In this document: positions 24,904 to 32,971 of the stretch, in pieces
How positions within the stretch are numbered: position 1 is the first letter of the stretch
Layout: every line of letters starts with the position of its first letter
Made by a program: the position numbers and the translations under genes
Assembly: GCA_944369075.1 (NCBI GenBank)
Contig: CALVXK010000012.1
Span: 1-34,057, forward strand
Source: an uncultured Bacilli bacterium
GTDB taxonomy: Bacteria > Bacillota_I > Bacilli_A > RFN20 > CAG-826
Length of the DNA stretch: 34,057 bases
Reading direction: 5' to 3'
The notes under the pieces: model-generated
Databases searched by the model: none
What the model was told of the DNA's origin: nothing
The model's input: the letters and a program-made list of their open reading frames with translations, nothing else

Positions 24904-25316
24904 TTTTAGTCCATAAGCCATGTTCTGTTATATACAATCATTTATCTAATGTATTTCTACACTACCTTAACTATATTTTTATTTCATTTACTTATAGTTA
25001 CGATTTCCCCTACCAATATTTGGGTTTCTCGCTTATGGGGTTTACCAAACGTTTCATCTATTTTATTTCTAAAATAATTCGTCACTGTGGCACCTTAGTT
25101 CATTACTAATTCATGTATATTATTTCTAATATATTTAGAAAATTCATGAAGCCGTTATCTACTCCTACTTAGATACCTAGTATTATTTATTTATCATCTA
25201 GCATAAACGTTATGACCTAGTAAAAAGATCATGCGAGCATGGACTTTCCTCTATCAATTAATTTGTTTATATAAAATATAAATAATATTAATTAACAGCG
25301 ATTGTATAGACTAAAA
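24904..25316 (-). ncRNA. rnpB: RNase P RNA, bacterial class B
   Basis: The catalytic RNA that matures tRNA 5' ends. On the minus strand the universal blocks appear in order: GAGGAAAGTCCATGCTCGCA near the 5' end, TAGGTCATAACGTTTATGCTAG, GGTGCCACAGTGACGAA, GGTAAACCCCATAAGCGAGA, CCCAAATATTGGTAGGGGAA, and the 3' block ACAGAACATGGCTTATGG. The outer P1 stem is set by TTTTAGTCTATA (5') pairing with TATGGACTAAAA (3'), which gives the ends used here and a length of about 413 nt. The block arrangement is that of the Bacillus-type class B RNA. It lies downstream of gpsB, as in B. subtilis. Confidence 0.96.
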
Positions 25317-25369
25317 AGCAATACTATATGTATTGCATGATAAATTTTAATATATTTTAAAGATAGATA

Positions 25370-25756
25370 CTACTTTAATTTTGATGGATCAATTCCATGC
25401 TTATATAAAGTTTTTTCATAGACATCAATCTTATGAAGAAGCTCTAAATTATCTAAAGATGAGTTCTTAGAATAATCGATATCTAAAGAGGTTAAAGAGA
25501 TATCATTTTCTTTAACTTTTTTATTTAATTCTGGTCTAGATTTAATAGTTTTAATTGTTTCTTTTAACTTAATATTTTCATCTTTAAGATTTCCAATTAA
25601 AGACTCTAAATCTTTTATTTTTGAATTAAAATAGTCATAATCTTCAATTATCTTATCTAAATAAGTATCAACATCTTCTGGATCATAGCCTTTATAAGAA
25701 GGAAGAAATACCTTATTTAATAAATCTAGTTTTGTATAATTTGCTCTTTTTTCCAT
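25370..25756 (-). CDS. gpsB: DivIVA/GpsB-domain cell division protein
   Basis: A 128-residue coiled-coil protein. Its N-terminal domain (LDLLNKVFLPSYKGYDPEDVDTYLDKIIEDYDYF, residues about 11-44) matches the DivIVA/GpsB lipid-binding region, with a coiled coil at about 45-75 and a second helical region at the end. GpsB links septal and side-wall peptidoglycan synthesis. The position just upstream of rnpB favours GpsB over DivIVA. A TTCAAA-17-TATAAT promoter (25766-25794) ends 9 nt from the ATG and overlaps the 3' end of the upstream gene. The stop is TAG. Confidence 0.85.
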   Translation of the reverse strand: MEKRANYTKLDLLNKVFLPSYKGYDPEDVDTYLDKIIEDYDYFNSKIKDLESLIGNLKDENIKLKETIKTIKSRPELNKKVKENDISLTSLDIDYSKNSSLDNLELLHKIDVYEKTLYKHGIDPSKLK

Positions 25757-25765
25757 ACCTTTTTA

Positions 25766-25794
25766 ATTATAGATTAACTTAGCTTATTTTTGAA
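25766..25794 (-). promoter_or_regulatory. gpsB promoter with a 9-nt gap to the ATG
   Basis: On the minus strand TTCAAA (25794-25789), 17 nt, TATAAT (25771-25766), then 9 nt to the ATG. The predicted leader is only a few nucleotides. AAGG lies in this gap but would be largely cut off. Confidence 0.55.
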
Positions 25795-26653
25795 TTAGAA
25801 GATAAGAATTAAATCTAAGAAATATATCTTTTAAATCATTTAATTTTCTTCTTGTAAGAACACGAAATAAGTCTTCTTTATATTTATCATCTAAATAGCC
25901 TAAATAAGCTTCATTTAGAGCTAAAGTAATATTTAAAAGTGTATCTGTATCACCATTAAGTTTAATAATGGTTTCAATCAACTTTTCAGTATTATTATCA
26001 ATCTCTTTATTAAAAAATAAATTTAATACTATTTCCAAAGTGTCTTGTACTTTTGGACTTTTAATATTACTTTGACTTATTTCGTTCATTTTAAAATTAT
26101 ATTTGTTTACCACAATTTCTTGATATAAATCGTCTAAAGTTTTATAAGTTTTATTTAATAAATGATAAATAATTTCGCTAAATAGAATACTACAAAAAAT
26201 AGATTCAGGATCATTATGTGTTACATTCGTTGTAAGTTTAACTTCTTCAATCATTTTATTATAATCATTAACGAAGAAATAAGGAATAGGACTAATTCTC
26301 ATCAAGCAACCATTACCTTTTGACCCGTATCCATTATTTTTATCTACTTTACTAGGATTATTTCCGCAGCGATACATATAGAAAATAAAACCACTTCCAA
26401 AACCATTATTAGGATATTTACTAAAATATTTATAAAGATAATCAAAATATAAAACATTTTTCTTATCGATATATTTGTCTAATAAGTATTCCATTGTAGC
26501 AATTGTTAAAATTGAATCATCACTTACATTAGAACTTAATTTTAAAAATGGATAAATTCTACTTATTTCATTAACATAAAAATGATTTTCATAATAAAAA
26601 CCATAAATATCACCAATTAAAGGTCCTATTAATTTATATTTTTCTTTTTCCAT
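25784..26653 (-). CDS. ADP-ribosylglycohydrolase family protein
   Basis: Probably removes ADP-ribose from proteins, nucleic acids or small molecules (DraG/ARH family). Family motifs: LIGPLIGDIYGFYYE at the start, SDDSILTIATMEYL (family TDDTxMT, metal site), GNGCLMRISPIPY, NVTHNDPESI and NGDTDTLLNI (family GGDxDT, second metal site). Asp residues for two metals are present, although the usual TDD is SDD and GGD is NGD. I place the start at 26653, giving 289 residues: a TATAAT box sits 6 nt before this ATG, and the family sequence begins right after it; an in-frame upstream ATG (26713) would add 20 residues but would lie upstream of that promoter. Substrate unknown. Confidence 0.85.
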   Translation of the reverse strand: MEKEKYKLIGPLIGDIYGFYYENHFYVNEISRIYPFLKLSSNVSDDSILTIATMEYLLDKYIDKKNVLYFDYLYKYFSKYPNNGFGSGFIFYMYRCGNNPSKVDKNNGYGSKGNGCLMRISPIPYFFVNDYNKMIEEVKLTTNVTHNDPESIFCSILFSEIIYHLLNKTYKTLDDLYQEIVVNKYNFKMNEISQSNIKSPKVQDTLEIVLNLFFNKEIDNNTEKLIETIIKLNGDTDTLLNITLALNEAYLGYLDDKYKEDLFRVLTRRKLNDLKDIFLRFNSYLLIQK

Positions 26654-26659
26654 GAAAAT

Positions 26660-26665
26660 ATTATA
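26660..26665 (-). promoter_or_regulatory. TATAAT box 6 nt before the ADP-ribosylglycohydrolase ATG
   Basis: A perfect -10 box on the minus strand, with the same 6-nt gap as at three other genes here. The -35 region is weak (TTCCAT at 17 nt). No Shine-Dalgarno site, so the mRNA is predicted to be leaderless. Confidence 0.55.
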
Positions 26666-26706
26666 CTTTTCTTGCGAAAATAATGGAACAATAGTTGCAA
26701 TTTCTT

Positions 26707-26735
26707 TTGACAAAATGGGTATTCTTTGATATTAT
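26707..26735 (+). promoter_or_regulatory. Strong promoter of tRNA-Leu(GAG)
   Basis: Perfect TTGACA (26707-26712), 17-nt spacer, TATTAT (26730-26735), 22 nt before the tRNA. It is divergent from the ADP-ribosylglycohydrolase promoter. Confidence 0.85.
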
Positions 26736-26757
26736 TTTTAAGCATTTTAAAAGCAAC

Positions 26758-26842
26758 GCGAGAATGGCGGAACTGGTAGACGCGTACGTTTGAGGGGCGT
26801 ATAGGGCAACCTGTGTGAGTTCGATTCTCATTTCTCGCACCA
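26758..26842 (+). tRNA. tRNA-Leu (anticodon GAG)
   Basis: Reads CUC/CUU. Acceptor stem GCGAGAA pairs with TTCTCGC, TTCGATT in the T arm, a long class II variable arm, anticodon loop TTGAGGG with stem TACGT/GCGTA, and a genome-encoded CCA. It stands alone with its own promoter and terminator. Confidence 0.95.
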
Positions 26843-26894
26843 AAATTAATTATTAGTAGCGACACTATCAAAGGTATCGCGATATAATATATAG

Positions 26895-26919
26895 CTGCTC
26901 AGTTAATGAGCGGTTTTTT
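26895..26919 (+). terminator. Terminator after tRNA-Leu(GAG)
   Basis: CTGCTCA (26895-26901) pairs with TGAGCGG (26907-26913) with one T-G pair and a 5-nt loop, then six T. Confidence 0.85.
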
Positions 26920-26994
26920 ATTTATAGCGAAAAATTTATACATGTAATGAAATATAAAATTTCCACGTGGTAATATAAGTTCACGATAATTACG

Positions 26995-27024
26995 AATTAA
27001 AAAAGGCTCTATTATCGAGCCTTT
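26995..27024 (-). terminator. Terminator after the M3 oligoendopeptidase gene
   Basis: AAAGGCTC (27002-27009) pairs with GAGCCTTT (27017-27024), 7-nt loop. On the minus strand it is followed by a T-rich run, just past the gene end at 27035. Confidence 0.88.
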
Positions 27025-27034
27025 ATATTATTCA

Positions 27035-28729
27035 TTAAAGTTTTGTATCATCAGTCGAATCAAGAATCTTCATTAATGGTTTAGTATATTTTTTAACTGT
27101 ACCATCAACAAATGGATTCTTTAAATGGGCTTTAGTGATAAGTTCAACAAATGGATATTTGCCACCCATCTTTAATAATTTAATATATTTCTTCCATGCT
27201 TTTTCTCTATTTTTATCCATTTCACACTTAAATTCAAATGCCAAGACTTGAGCTAAAGTATAATCGATATAATAGAATGGAGAACTAAAGATGTGTGATT
27301 GTCTAATCCAAATTTTACCTTTATTTAAGAATGGAACATTTTTGTAATTCATCCATGGACGATATTTCTTTTCAAGCTCCATCCATTTAGCGCATCTTTC
27401 TTCATGAGTTGCATCAACATTATGATAGACCCAGTGTTGGAATTCATCAACTTCAACACCATAAGGAAGGAAAGCAATTGCTTCACTTAAATGAGCATAT
27501 TTATATTTTTCTGCATCACTTCCAAAGAATGATTCCATGTAAGGATAAGCAAAGAATTCCATGGACATAGAATCAATTTCACAAGCTTCAAGAGTTGGCA
27601 TTCTATAAGCAGGGACTTTAATTTTACTACCTAAATATCCTTGGAAAGCATGACCTACTTCATGAGTTAAAGTATCAACGTCTTGGCTAGTTCCGTTTGA
27701 ATTAGAGAAGATAAATGGTGCTTTATATTTAGGCATATAAGTCATATATCCACCACCTCTTTTACCAGGTTTAGCATCTAAATCCATGAGGTGATTATCG
27801 ATCATGTAATTGAAGAATTCGCCACTTTCTTTTGACATATCTTCATACATTTCTTTAGCTCTTTGAACTAAGAATTCTGAATTTCCTAAAGGTTTAGCGT
27901 TTCCTGATTTAAACATGACGTTATAATCTAAGAAATTAGGTTTTGAAATTCCAAGTCTTGCAGCTTGTTTTCTTCTAATTTTCTTGACCATAGGAACGAC
28001 TACTTTATAAATTTGATCTCTATATTTAGCGACGTCTTCTTCGTTATAATCAAGTCTTCCAAGTCTAAGATAAGCCATTTCTACGAAGTTTTTAAAACCT
28101 AATTCTTTAGCCATCTTATCTCTAAGGTGAACCATTTTATCGTAGATTTCGCCAATTTTTTGGTCATTTTCTTCTAAATAACCATAATATAATTTAGCTG
28201 CTTCTTCTCTTACGTCTTTATCTTTATCGCTTAAGAATTTACCAAGTTGAGTTAAAGAATATGTTTCGCCTTTAAATTCAATTTCAGCTCCAGACATAAT
28301 CTTTGAATATTCTAAATCAAGATTATTTTCTTCAACCATTAAAGGAATGATTTTTTCATCATAGACCTTAAAAGAAGCATCGATCATTTTAAAATAGAGT
28401 GTACCAAATATTTCTTCTAAGTCTTTTCTAAATTTAGAATTAACTAAAACTTTACGAAAAGCTTGATCATAGCCTTGAATAACAGGTAAGATTTCATTAA
28501 TCTTATTCATTGCTTTTTCATAAACTTTATCTTTTGTATTAATTGTATTTCTAATTGAAATTACAGTTACATCAGTATCAAGTGAATCAGAGAATTTAAA
28601 ATAAGATCTAACTACTTTAATAGCTTCTTCTTTACTACCTGCCTCATTTAATTTAGTAGTAAGTTCTTCTAGTTTCTTCTTTGTTTTTTCTAAAGAAGGA
28701 ACTCTTTTTTTCATATCTTCAAATTTCAT
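27035..28729 (-). CDS. M3-family oligoendopeptidase (PepF-like)
   Basis: A cytoplasmic zinc metallopeptidase that degrades short peptides. The zinc motif HEVGH has His356, Glu357 and His360 (TLTHEVGHAFQGYLG), with the third ligand in PTLEACEIDSMSMEFF about 25 residues on. The typical C-terminal motifs SSPFYYIDYTLAQVLAFEF and GTVKKYTKPLMKIL are present. At 564 residues it belongs to the shorter M3 group often called M3 family oligoendopeptidase, not the ~600-residue PepF. No signal peptide. GAGG lies about 10 nt before the ATG. A separate LemA-like gene lies 43 bases upstream, and a terminator follows. Confidence 0.92.
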   Translation of the reverse strand: MKFEDMKKRVPSLEKTKKKLEELTTKLNEAGSKEEAIKVVRSYFKFSDSLDTDVTVISIRNTINTKDKVYEKAMNKINEILPVIQGYDQAFRKVLVNSKFRKDLEEIFGTLYFKMIDASFKVYDEKIIPLMVEENNLDLEYSKIMSGAEIEFKGETYSLTQLGKFLSDKDKDVREEAAKLYYGYLEENDQKIGEIYDKMVHLRDKMAKELGFKNFVEMAYLRLGRLDYNEEDVAKYRDQIYKVVVPMVKKIRRKQAARLGISKPNFLDYNVMFKSGNAKPLGNSEFLVQRAKEMYEDMSKESGEFFNYMIDNHLMDLDAKPGKRGGGYMTYMPKYKAPFIFSNSNGTSQDVDTLTHEVGHAFQGYLGSKIKVPAYRMPTLEACEIDSMSMEFFAYPYMESFFGSDAEKYKYAHLSEAIAFLPYGVEVDEFQHWVYHNVDATHEERCAKWMELEKKYRPWMNYKNVPFLNKGKIWIRQSHIFSSPFYYIDYTLAQVLAFEFKCEMDKNREKAWKKYIKLLKMGGKYPFVELITKAHLKNPFVDGTVKKYTKPLMKILDSTDDTKL

Positions 28730-28772
28730 ATTTTGAATATACCTCTTCTTTTTTAAATAAATTTAAGTAATT

Positions 28773-29369
28773 TTATAATATTTGTTTCTTTTCTGCTACT
28801 TTAAACATCTTTTTTATGAATTTAGTAAATCTCAGATTTCTCCAATAATTAAACCCTATGACATTAGAGTTAAATAATTGGGTAGTAACTATAAATCTAG
28901 AAGAAATATCATCATTGATACTTAAATTTAAATTAATACTGTTTAAATCTTCTTTATTAGAAATTTTAACTACTTTAAGTAATTCATTAATAATAAAGAA
29001 ATATTTATCTAAGGATGTAAAATAAGATACAAGCAAAGATGTATCTTTATGTTCTTCATATTTTAAATAATCCTCATTAGATGTTATTTCTAGTAATGAT
29101 TTTATTTCATTACTAGAAATATTAAGTTTTGAATAATTAATAATAGTTTTATCTAAATAGTTATCTAGAGTTACATATTTACTTAATATCTCGATTATTT
29201 TAAATAATGCATTAACTTTTTGATATAAAAGGATATTAAGTGTTTTATTTTGCATATCTAATTTCTTTGAAAATGATGCCATAAAGACAAAGGAAATAAT
29301 TACATAAGTTATATAGCTAATAAGAATTAGTCCTAAAACAATAAGAAAAATAAGAATTTCATCACTCAT
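28773..29369 (-). CDS. Divergent LemA-like membrane protein
   Basis: A 198-residue protein with one N-terminal transmembrane helix (about 5-33) and a helical soluble domain. The pattern resembles the LemA family: N-terminal anchor, a helix starting NILLYQKVNALFKIIEIL (family NLLKRRxDLIPNLV), and the C-terminal SRFIVTTQLFNSNVIGFNYW, corresponding to the family ARRxYNxAVxxYN followed by a Phe/Pro-rich turn. Similarity is weak and LemA assignment is inference. TATAAT lies 9 nt before the ATG with no Shine-Dalgarno site. Function of LemA proteins is poorly known; some are linked to envelope stress or signalling. Confidence 0.55.
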   Translation of the reverse strand: MSDEILIFLIVLGLILISYITYVIISFVFMASFSKKLDMQNKTLNILLYQKVNALFKIIEILSKYVTLDNYLDKTIINYSKLNISSNEIKSLLEITSNEDYLKYEEHKDTSLLVSYFTSLDKYFFIINELLKVVKISNKEDLNSINLNLSINDDISSRFIVTTQLFNSNVIGFNYWRNLRFTKFIKKMFKVAEKKQIL

Positions 29370-29578
29370 ACAACAAAAATTATACCTTAACTAAAATAAA
29401 TTACTTAATAAATTTGTTCTTAAAAGATATAAAAACCTTTCCATGAAGTAATTTTTGTTCACGTGGAAAGCTATTTTAATGTATTTAATGGAAATAAAAA
29501 GGATGTAATAGTCGTAATTAAAAAATAAAAAATACGATAAACTAGTTCATAAATTGACAATATAGTTTAACTATTTTT

Positions 29579-29607
29579 TTGCTAAACTTATATAGATATA
29601 CTATAAT
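29579..29607 (+). promoter_or_regulatory. Promoter of the HAD-ispD operon, predicted leaderless
   Basis: TTGCTA (29579-29584), 17 nt, TATAAT (29602-29607), then 6 nt (TTTGGT) to the ATG at 29614. No Shine-Dalgarno site. Confidence 0.7.
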
Positions 29608-29613
29608 TTTGGT

Positions 29614-30438
29614 ATGAAAGAACCAATTTTAGCTTTACTTTATGATTTTGATAATACTTTAGCTTCTTCCGATATGCAAAATTTTAGTTTTATTCCAAAA
29701 GTTTTACATATGGAACCAGGTGAATTTTGGAATCTAACTAACGAAATATTTAAAAAGTGGGACATGGACAAAGTCTTATGTTACATGTATTGCATGGTTA
29801 ATATCTGCAAAGAAAAAGGTATTAAACTTACAAGAAGTTTATTAAATGATTGTGGTAAAGACATAAAATTTTTTGAAGGAGTTACTACTTGGTTTGATAG
29901 AATCGATGAATATGGTGCTAAAAATAATGTTAAGATTGAACACTATATTATTTCATGTGGTAACCTAGAAATTATTGAGGGATCTTCAATATTCCATCAT
30001 TTTAAAAGAGTATTTGGTTGTGAATTTATTTATGATGATGAAGGTAATGCAATTTGGCCAAAAACTGCTATAAATTATACTGGTAAAACACAATATATTT
30101 ATCGTATTAAAAAAGGTATTATCGATGGTAATGATGATATCAAAATTAACCAAAAGATTGATGAAAAGAAAGTACCTATTGATAATATGATATATTTTGG
30201 AGATGGATTAACTGATGTTCCTGCTATGATTACTGTAAAAGATGGTGGAGGAACTTCTATTGCTGTTTATCCAAAAGGAAAGAGAGAAAAAGTTACTAAA
30301 TATTACGAAGATGGAAGAGTTAACTATATTTGTAAAGCTGATTTTTCAAAAAATAGTGAATTAGAAAAAATTGTTAAATTACTAATAGAACAAACACATG
30401 TTAAAGCTTCTTTAGAAGAAAGAAAGAAGAATTTATAA
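29614..30438 (+). CDS. HAD-superfamily phosphatase
   Basis: A 274-residue haloacid-dehalogenase-type hydrolase. Motif I DFDNTLA at residues 11-17 carries the nucleophile Asp11 and acid Asp13, motif II is IISCG (Ser near 114), and motif IV is YFGDGLTDVPAM with GDGxxD. The helical insertion between motifs I and II is like the phosphoserine-phosphatase-type C1 cap. The fragment GGGTSIAVYPKG near the C-terminus is typical of this HAD subgroup in Firmicutes. Substrate not predictable. The stop overlaps the ispD start by one base (TAATG), so the two are translated together. Confidence 0.82.
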   Translation: MKEPILALLYDFDNTLASSDMQNFSFIPKVLHMEPGEFWNLTNEIFKKWDMDKVLCYMYCMVNICKEKGIKLTRSLLNDCGKDIKFFEGVTTWFDRIDEYGAKNNVKIEHYIISCGNLEIIEGSSIFHHFKRVFGCEFIYDDEGNAIWPKTAINYTGKTQYIYRIKKGIIDGNDDIKINQKIDEKKVPIDNMIYFGDGLTDVPAMITVKDGGGTSIAVYPKGKREKVTKYYEDGRVNYICKADFSKNSELEKIVKLLIEQTHVKASLEERKKNL

Positions 30439-31172
30439 TGATTAATGCTATACTTTTAATCGCAGGGAATTCCTTAAGATTTACTGAAAATAATGATAAT
30501 AAATTAAAACAATATGTAAAAATAAATAATATTGAATTATTTCTTTATCCTTTAAAAACATTATTATCGATATCAGATATCGATAATATTATCTTAGTAG
30601 TACGTAAAGATTATATTAAAGAAACAAGGAATACTGTTATTGAACATAATGAAATATTTAAAAATTCAACTAAAGATTTAAATAATATTCATATAATTGA
30701 AGGTGGTTTTTCTAGACAAGAAAGTGTTTTTAATGCTTTAAAATATATCAAATTTCATTTATTTAATGATTTAGATAAAGATTTAGTAATTGTTTTAGAT
30801 GGTGCTAGAGCTTTAGTAAGTAAAGAAATAATTATCGCTAATATTGATGCTTTTATTAAAGATAAAGATGTTAAAGGAACTACTACTTATTTAGATTCAA
30901 CTGATTCTTTAATGATAGTCGAAAATAACTCAATTACTTCTTATGTTGATCGAGATAAGATCAAAAGAATAGAAACTCCTCAGACTTTTAGATTTAACAC
31001 ACTTTATAAAGCACATCTTTCTTCTACTAAGATTAGAAATGACGATTTAAGTCTTGTTTTAGCTAAGGATCCATTTACCAAAATTAAGTTAATAAAAGGT
31101 GATCAATTTAACTTTAAAGTAACTACAAAAGAAGATTTTTTATTAATGAAAGAAATACTCGAAAATAAATAA
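30438..31172 (+). CDS. ispD: 2-C-methyl-D-erythritol 4-phosphate cytidylyltransferase (IspD-like)
   Basis: Couples MEP with CTP in the non-mevalonate isoprenoid pathway; isoprenoids are also the MiaA cofactor source. The nucleotide-binding start LIAGNSLRF with KLKQYV matches the family AAGxGxRF...PKQ, with Arg and Lys kept but Gly-Ser changed and Pro lost. GGFSRQESVFNAL and ETPQTFRF are characteristic. VLDGARALVS stands for the family VHDAARPLV, and the C-terminal Lys is kept in NFKVTTKEDFLLM. At 244 residues it is near family length. TarI-type cytidylyltransferases are close relatives and cannot be fully excluded. It is the second gene of a coupled pair with the HAD phosphatase. Confidence 0.75.
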   Translation: MINAILLIAGNSLRFTENNDNKLKQYVKINNIELFLYPLKTLLSISDIDNIILVVRKDYIKETRNTVIEHNEIFKNSTKDLNNIHIIEGGFSRQESVFNALKYIKFHLFNDLDKDLVIVLDGARALVSKEIIIANIDAFIKDKDVKGTTTYLDSTDSLMIVENNSITSYVDRDKIKRIETPQTFRFNTLYKAHLSSTKIRNDDLSLVLAKDPFTKIKLIKGDQFNFKVTTKEDFLLMKEILENK

Positions 31173-31180
31173 ATATTTAA

Positions 31181-31209
31181 TTAAACTTAGGCTCGATTTT
31201 GGCTATAAT
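31181..31209 (+). promoter_or_regulatory. Promoter of the S1 protein-pgi operon
   Basis: TTAAAC (31181-31186), 17 nt, TATAAT (31204-31209). The ATG is 20 nt downstream, giving a leader of only about 14 nt that would cut off most of the AAGG at 31214-31217. Confidence 0.65.
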
Positions 31210-31229
31210 ATGTAAGGTTTGTAATTTTT

Positions 31230-31631
31230 ATGGCCAAGAAAGAGTTATATAAAATTAATGATATTATCGAAGGTGTTGTTATCTCCATAAGAAAATATGG
31301 GGTATTTCTTTCGTTTGACGATGGTTATGCAGGATTACTTCATATTTCAGAAATTTCAACTAACTTTGTTAATAATATTAATCGTTACTTTCATCTAGGC
31401 GATAGAGTTAAAGTACTTGTTAAAGAGGCGGATTTAGACACTAAATTTTTAAAAGTATCTTTAAAATTACTACCAGTAGAATTAAATCCTTACGCTAAGA
31501 TTTTACCTTCTAAAAAGATAACTTCTTATTTAAGGGATATTGATTTTACAAAATTAGAAAAAGCTCTTCCTAAGATGATTAAAGAAGAGTTAGATAGAGA
31601 AAAAATAGAAGAGGGGAAAATTAATTTATGA
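31230..31631 (+). CDS. S1-domain RNA-binding protein (CvfD/YugI-like)
   Basis: A 133-residue protein with one S1 domain at about residues 9-73 (IIEGVVISIRKYGVFLSF, GYAGLLHISEIS, FHLGDRVKVLVKEADLDTKFLKVSLK), followed by a charged tail. Single-S1 proteins of this size in Firmicutes (CvfD, YugI/GSP13) bind RNA or ribosomes and affect gene expression under stress. The TGA stop at 31629-31631 is the only TGA stop in the window and overlaps the pgi ATG by four bases (ATGA), so pgi translation is coupled. Exact target unknown. Confidence 0.85.
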   Translation: MAKKELYKINDIIEGVVISIRKYGVFLSFDDGYAGLLHISEISTNFVNNINRYFHLGDRVKVLVKEADLDTKFLKVSLKLLPVELNPYAKILPSKKITSYLRDIDFTKLEKALPKMIKEELDREKIEEGKINL

Positions 31632-32917
31632 TTAAAGTTGGTTTTGATTATGTAAACAAAGATCAAATGGTTAATTTCGATGAATATGAAGCAAAAGTAA
31701 GAGAAATTAACGATGTTATTCATAATAAAACTGGTGCAGGAAGTGATTTCTTAGGTTGGCTTGATTATCCAGTAAATTACGATAAAGAAGAAATCGAAAG
31801 AATCATTAAAAAAGCCGACGAATTCAAGAAAAATTACGATATTTTAGTAGTTTGCGGAATTGGCGGATCTTATCTTGGTGCTAGAGCTGCTATTGAAGCT
31901 TTAAATGGCGGTTACAAAAAAGAAGGTGCGATGGAAGTTTTATATTTAGGTAACTCCTTAGATCCAAATTACATTCACGAAACTTTAAATTATATTAAAG
32001 ATAAAAAGTTTGCTGTTTGCTGTATTTCTAAATCCGGTACTACTACTGAAACAAGCGTATCTTTTAGAATCTTAAAAGAAATGTTAGAAGAAAAACTTGG
32101 AAAAGAAGGTGCTAAAGATGCAATTGTTTGCGTTACCGATAAAGAAAAAGGTGCCTTAAAGAAACTTGCCACTATTGAAGGATATGAAACTTATATCTTA
32201 CCTGATGATATTGGTGGAAGATATAGTGTTATGACTCCGGTCGGATTATTCCCAATTGCTTGTGCTGGAATCGATATTAAAGAACTTCTTAGCGGTTTAG
32301 CTAAAGCAAGAGAAGATTTTGCTAATCCAGATATTCATACAAATCCTTGCTATCAATACGCTTTAGAAAGAAATCATTTATATAACTTAGGTTATAAAGT
32401 AGAAATGCTTGCTTCTTATGAAATGAGATTAAGAAGTTTAAATGAATGGTGGAAACAACTTTTTGATGAATCTGAAGGTAAAGATGGAAAAGCTGTCTTA
32501 ACAGCAAGCGTTACTTTTACAACAGATTTACACTCTTTAGGTCAATTTATTCAAGAAGGTTCTAAAATTTTATATGAAACAGTTATTTATATCGAAGAAC
32601 CAGATAATGATGTAGTTGTTCCTAGTGATAAAGATGATTTAGATGGATTAAATTATCTTGCTGGTAAAAAATTATCTTACATTAACCATAAAGCATATGA
32701 AGGTACACTTAAAGCACATAGTGAATCAGGCAATGTTCCAAATATCACAATTACTTTAGATAAAATGTCTACGTTCAATCTTGGTTACTTATTCTTCTTC
32801 TTTATGAAAGCTTGTGCAATGAGCGCATACTTACTTGGCGTTAATCCATTTAACCAACCAGGAGTTGAAATTTATAAGAAAAATATGTTCCATCTCCTTG
32901 GTAAAAAAGGTTATTAA
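31628..32917 (+). CDS. pgi: Glucose-6-phosphate isomerase
   Basis: Interconverts glucose-6-phosphate and fructose-6-phosphate in glycolysis. Seen: VVCGIGGSYLGARAAIEAL, ISKSGTTTETSVSFR (phosphate-binding SxSGTT), GGRYSVMTPVGLFPIACAGID (first family signature), the catalytic Glu in QLFDESEGKDGK, TDLHSLGQFIQEG (catalytic His), and the second signature NPFNQPGVEIYKKNMF with the conserved Lys. At 429 residues it is of the short Bacillus type (~450). GAGGGG lies about 10 nt before the ATG, inside the end of the preceding gene. A strong terminator follows. Confidence 0.97.
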   Translation: MIKVGFDYVNKDQMVNFDEYEAKVREINDVIHNKTGAGSDFLGWLDYPVNYDKEEIERIIKKADEFKKNYDILVVCGIGGSYLGARAAIEALNGGYKKEGAMEVLYLGNSLDPNYIHETLNYIKDKKFAVCCISKSGTTTETSVSFRILKEMLEEKLGKEGAKDAIVCVTDKEKGALKKLATIEGYETYILPDDIGGRYSVMTPVGLFPIACAGIDIKELLSGLAKAREDFANPDIHTNPCYQYALERNHLYNLGYKVEMLASYEMRLRSLNEWWKQLFDESEGKDGKAVLTASVTFTTDLHSLGQFIQEGSKILYETVIYIEEPDNDVVVPSDKDDLDGLNYLAGKKLSYINHKAYEGTLKAHSESGNVPNITITLDKMSTFNLGYLFFFFMKACAMSAYLLGVNPFNQPGVEIYKKNMFHLLGKKGY

Positions 32918-32938
32918 TTAATAAATATTAACTATTTT

Positions 32939-32971
32939 AAGAGTATCAAATTCCAAATTTGATACTCTTTT
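32939..32971. terminator. Bidirectional terminator between pgi and the small membrane protein
   Basis: GAGTATCAAATT (32941-32952) pairs with AATTTGATACTC (32956-32967), 3-nt loop. The flanking A and T residues can serve both converging genes. Confidence 0.85.

Noticed and set aside
26629-26871. Open reading frames on the minus strand with RNENRTHTGCPIRPSNVRVYQ-like sequence
   Set aside because: They are antisense to tRNA-Leu(GAG) and its promoter; this is a well-known kind of spurious tRNA-shadow frame.
26863-26919. Independent small RNA with its own promoter (GCGACA-18-TATAAT) ahead of the terminator at 26895
   Set aside because: The -35 match is poor and the product would be only about 25 nt; the hairpin is better explained as the tRNA terminator.
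29437-29470. CTTTCCA/TGGAAAG inverted repeat between divergent genes as a terminator
   Set aside because: Seven-base arms around a 20-nt loop with no T-run; neither neighbouring gene ends here.
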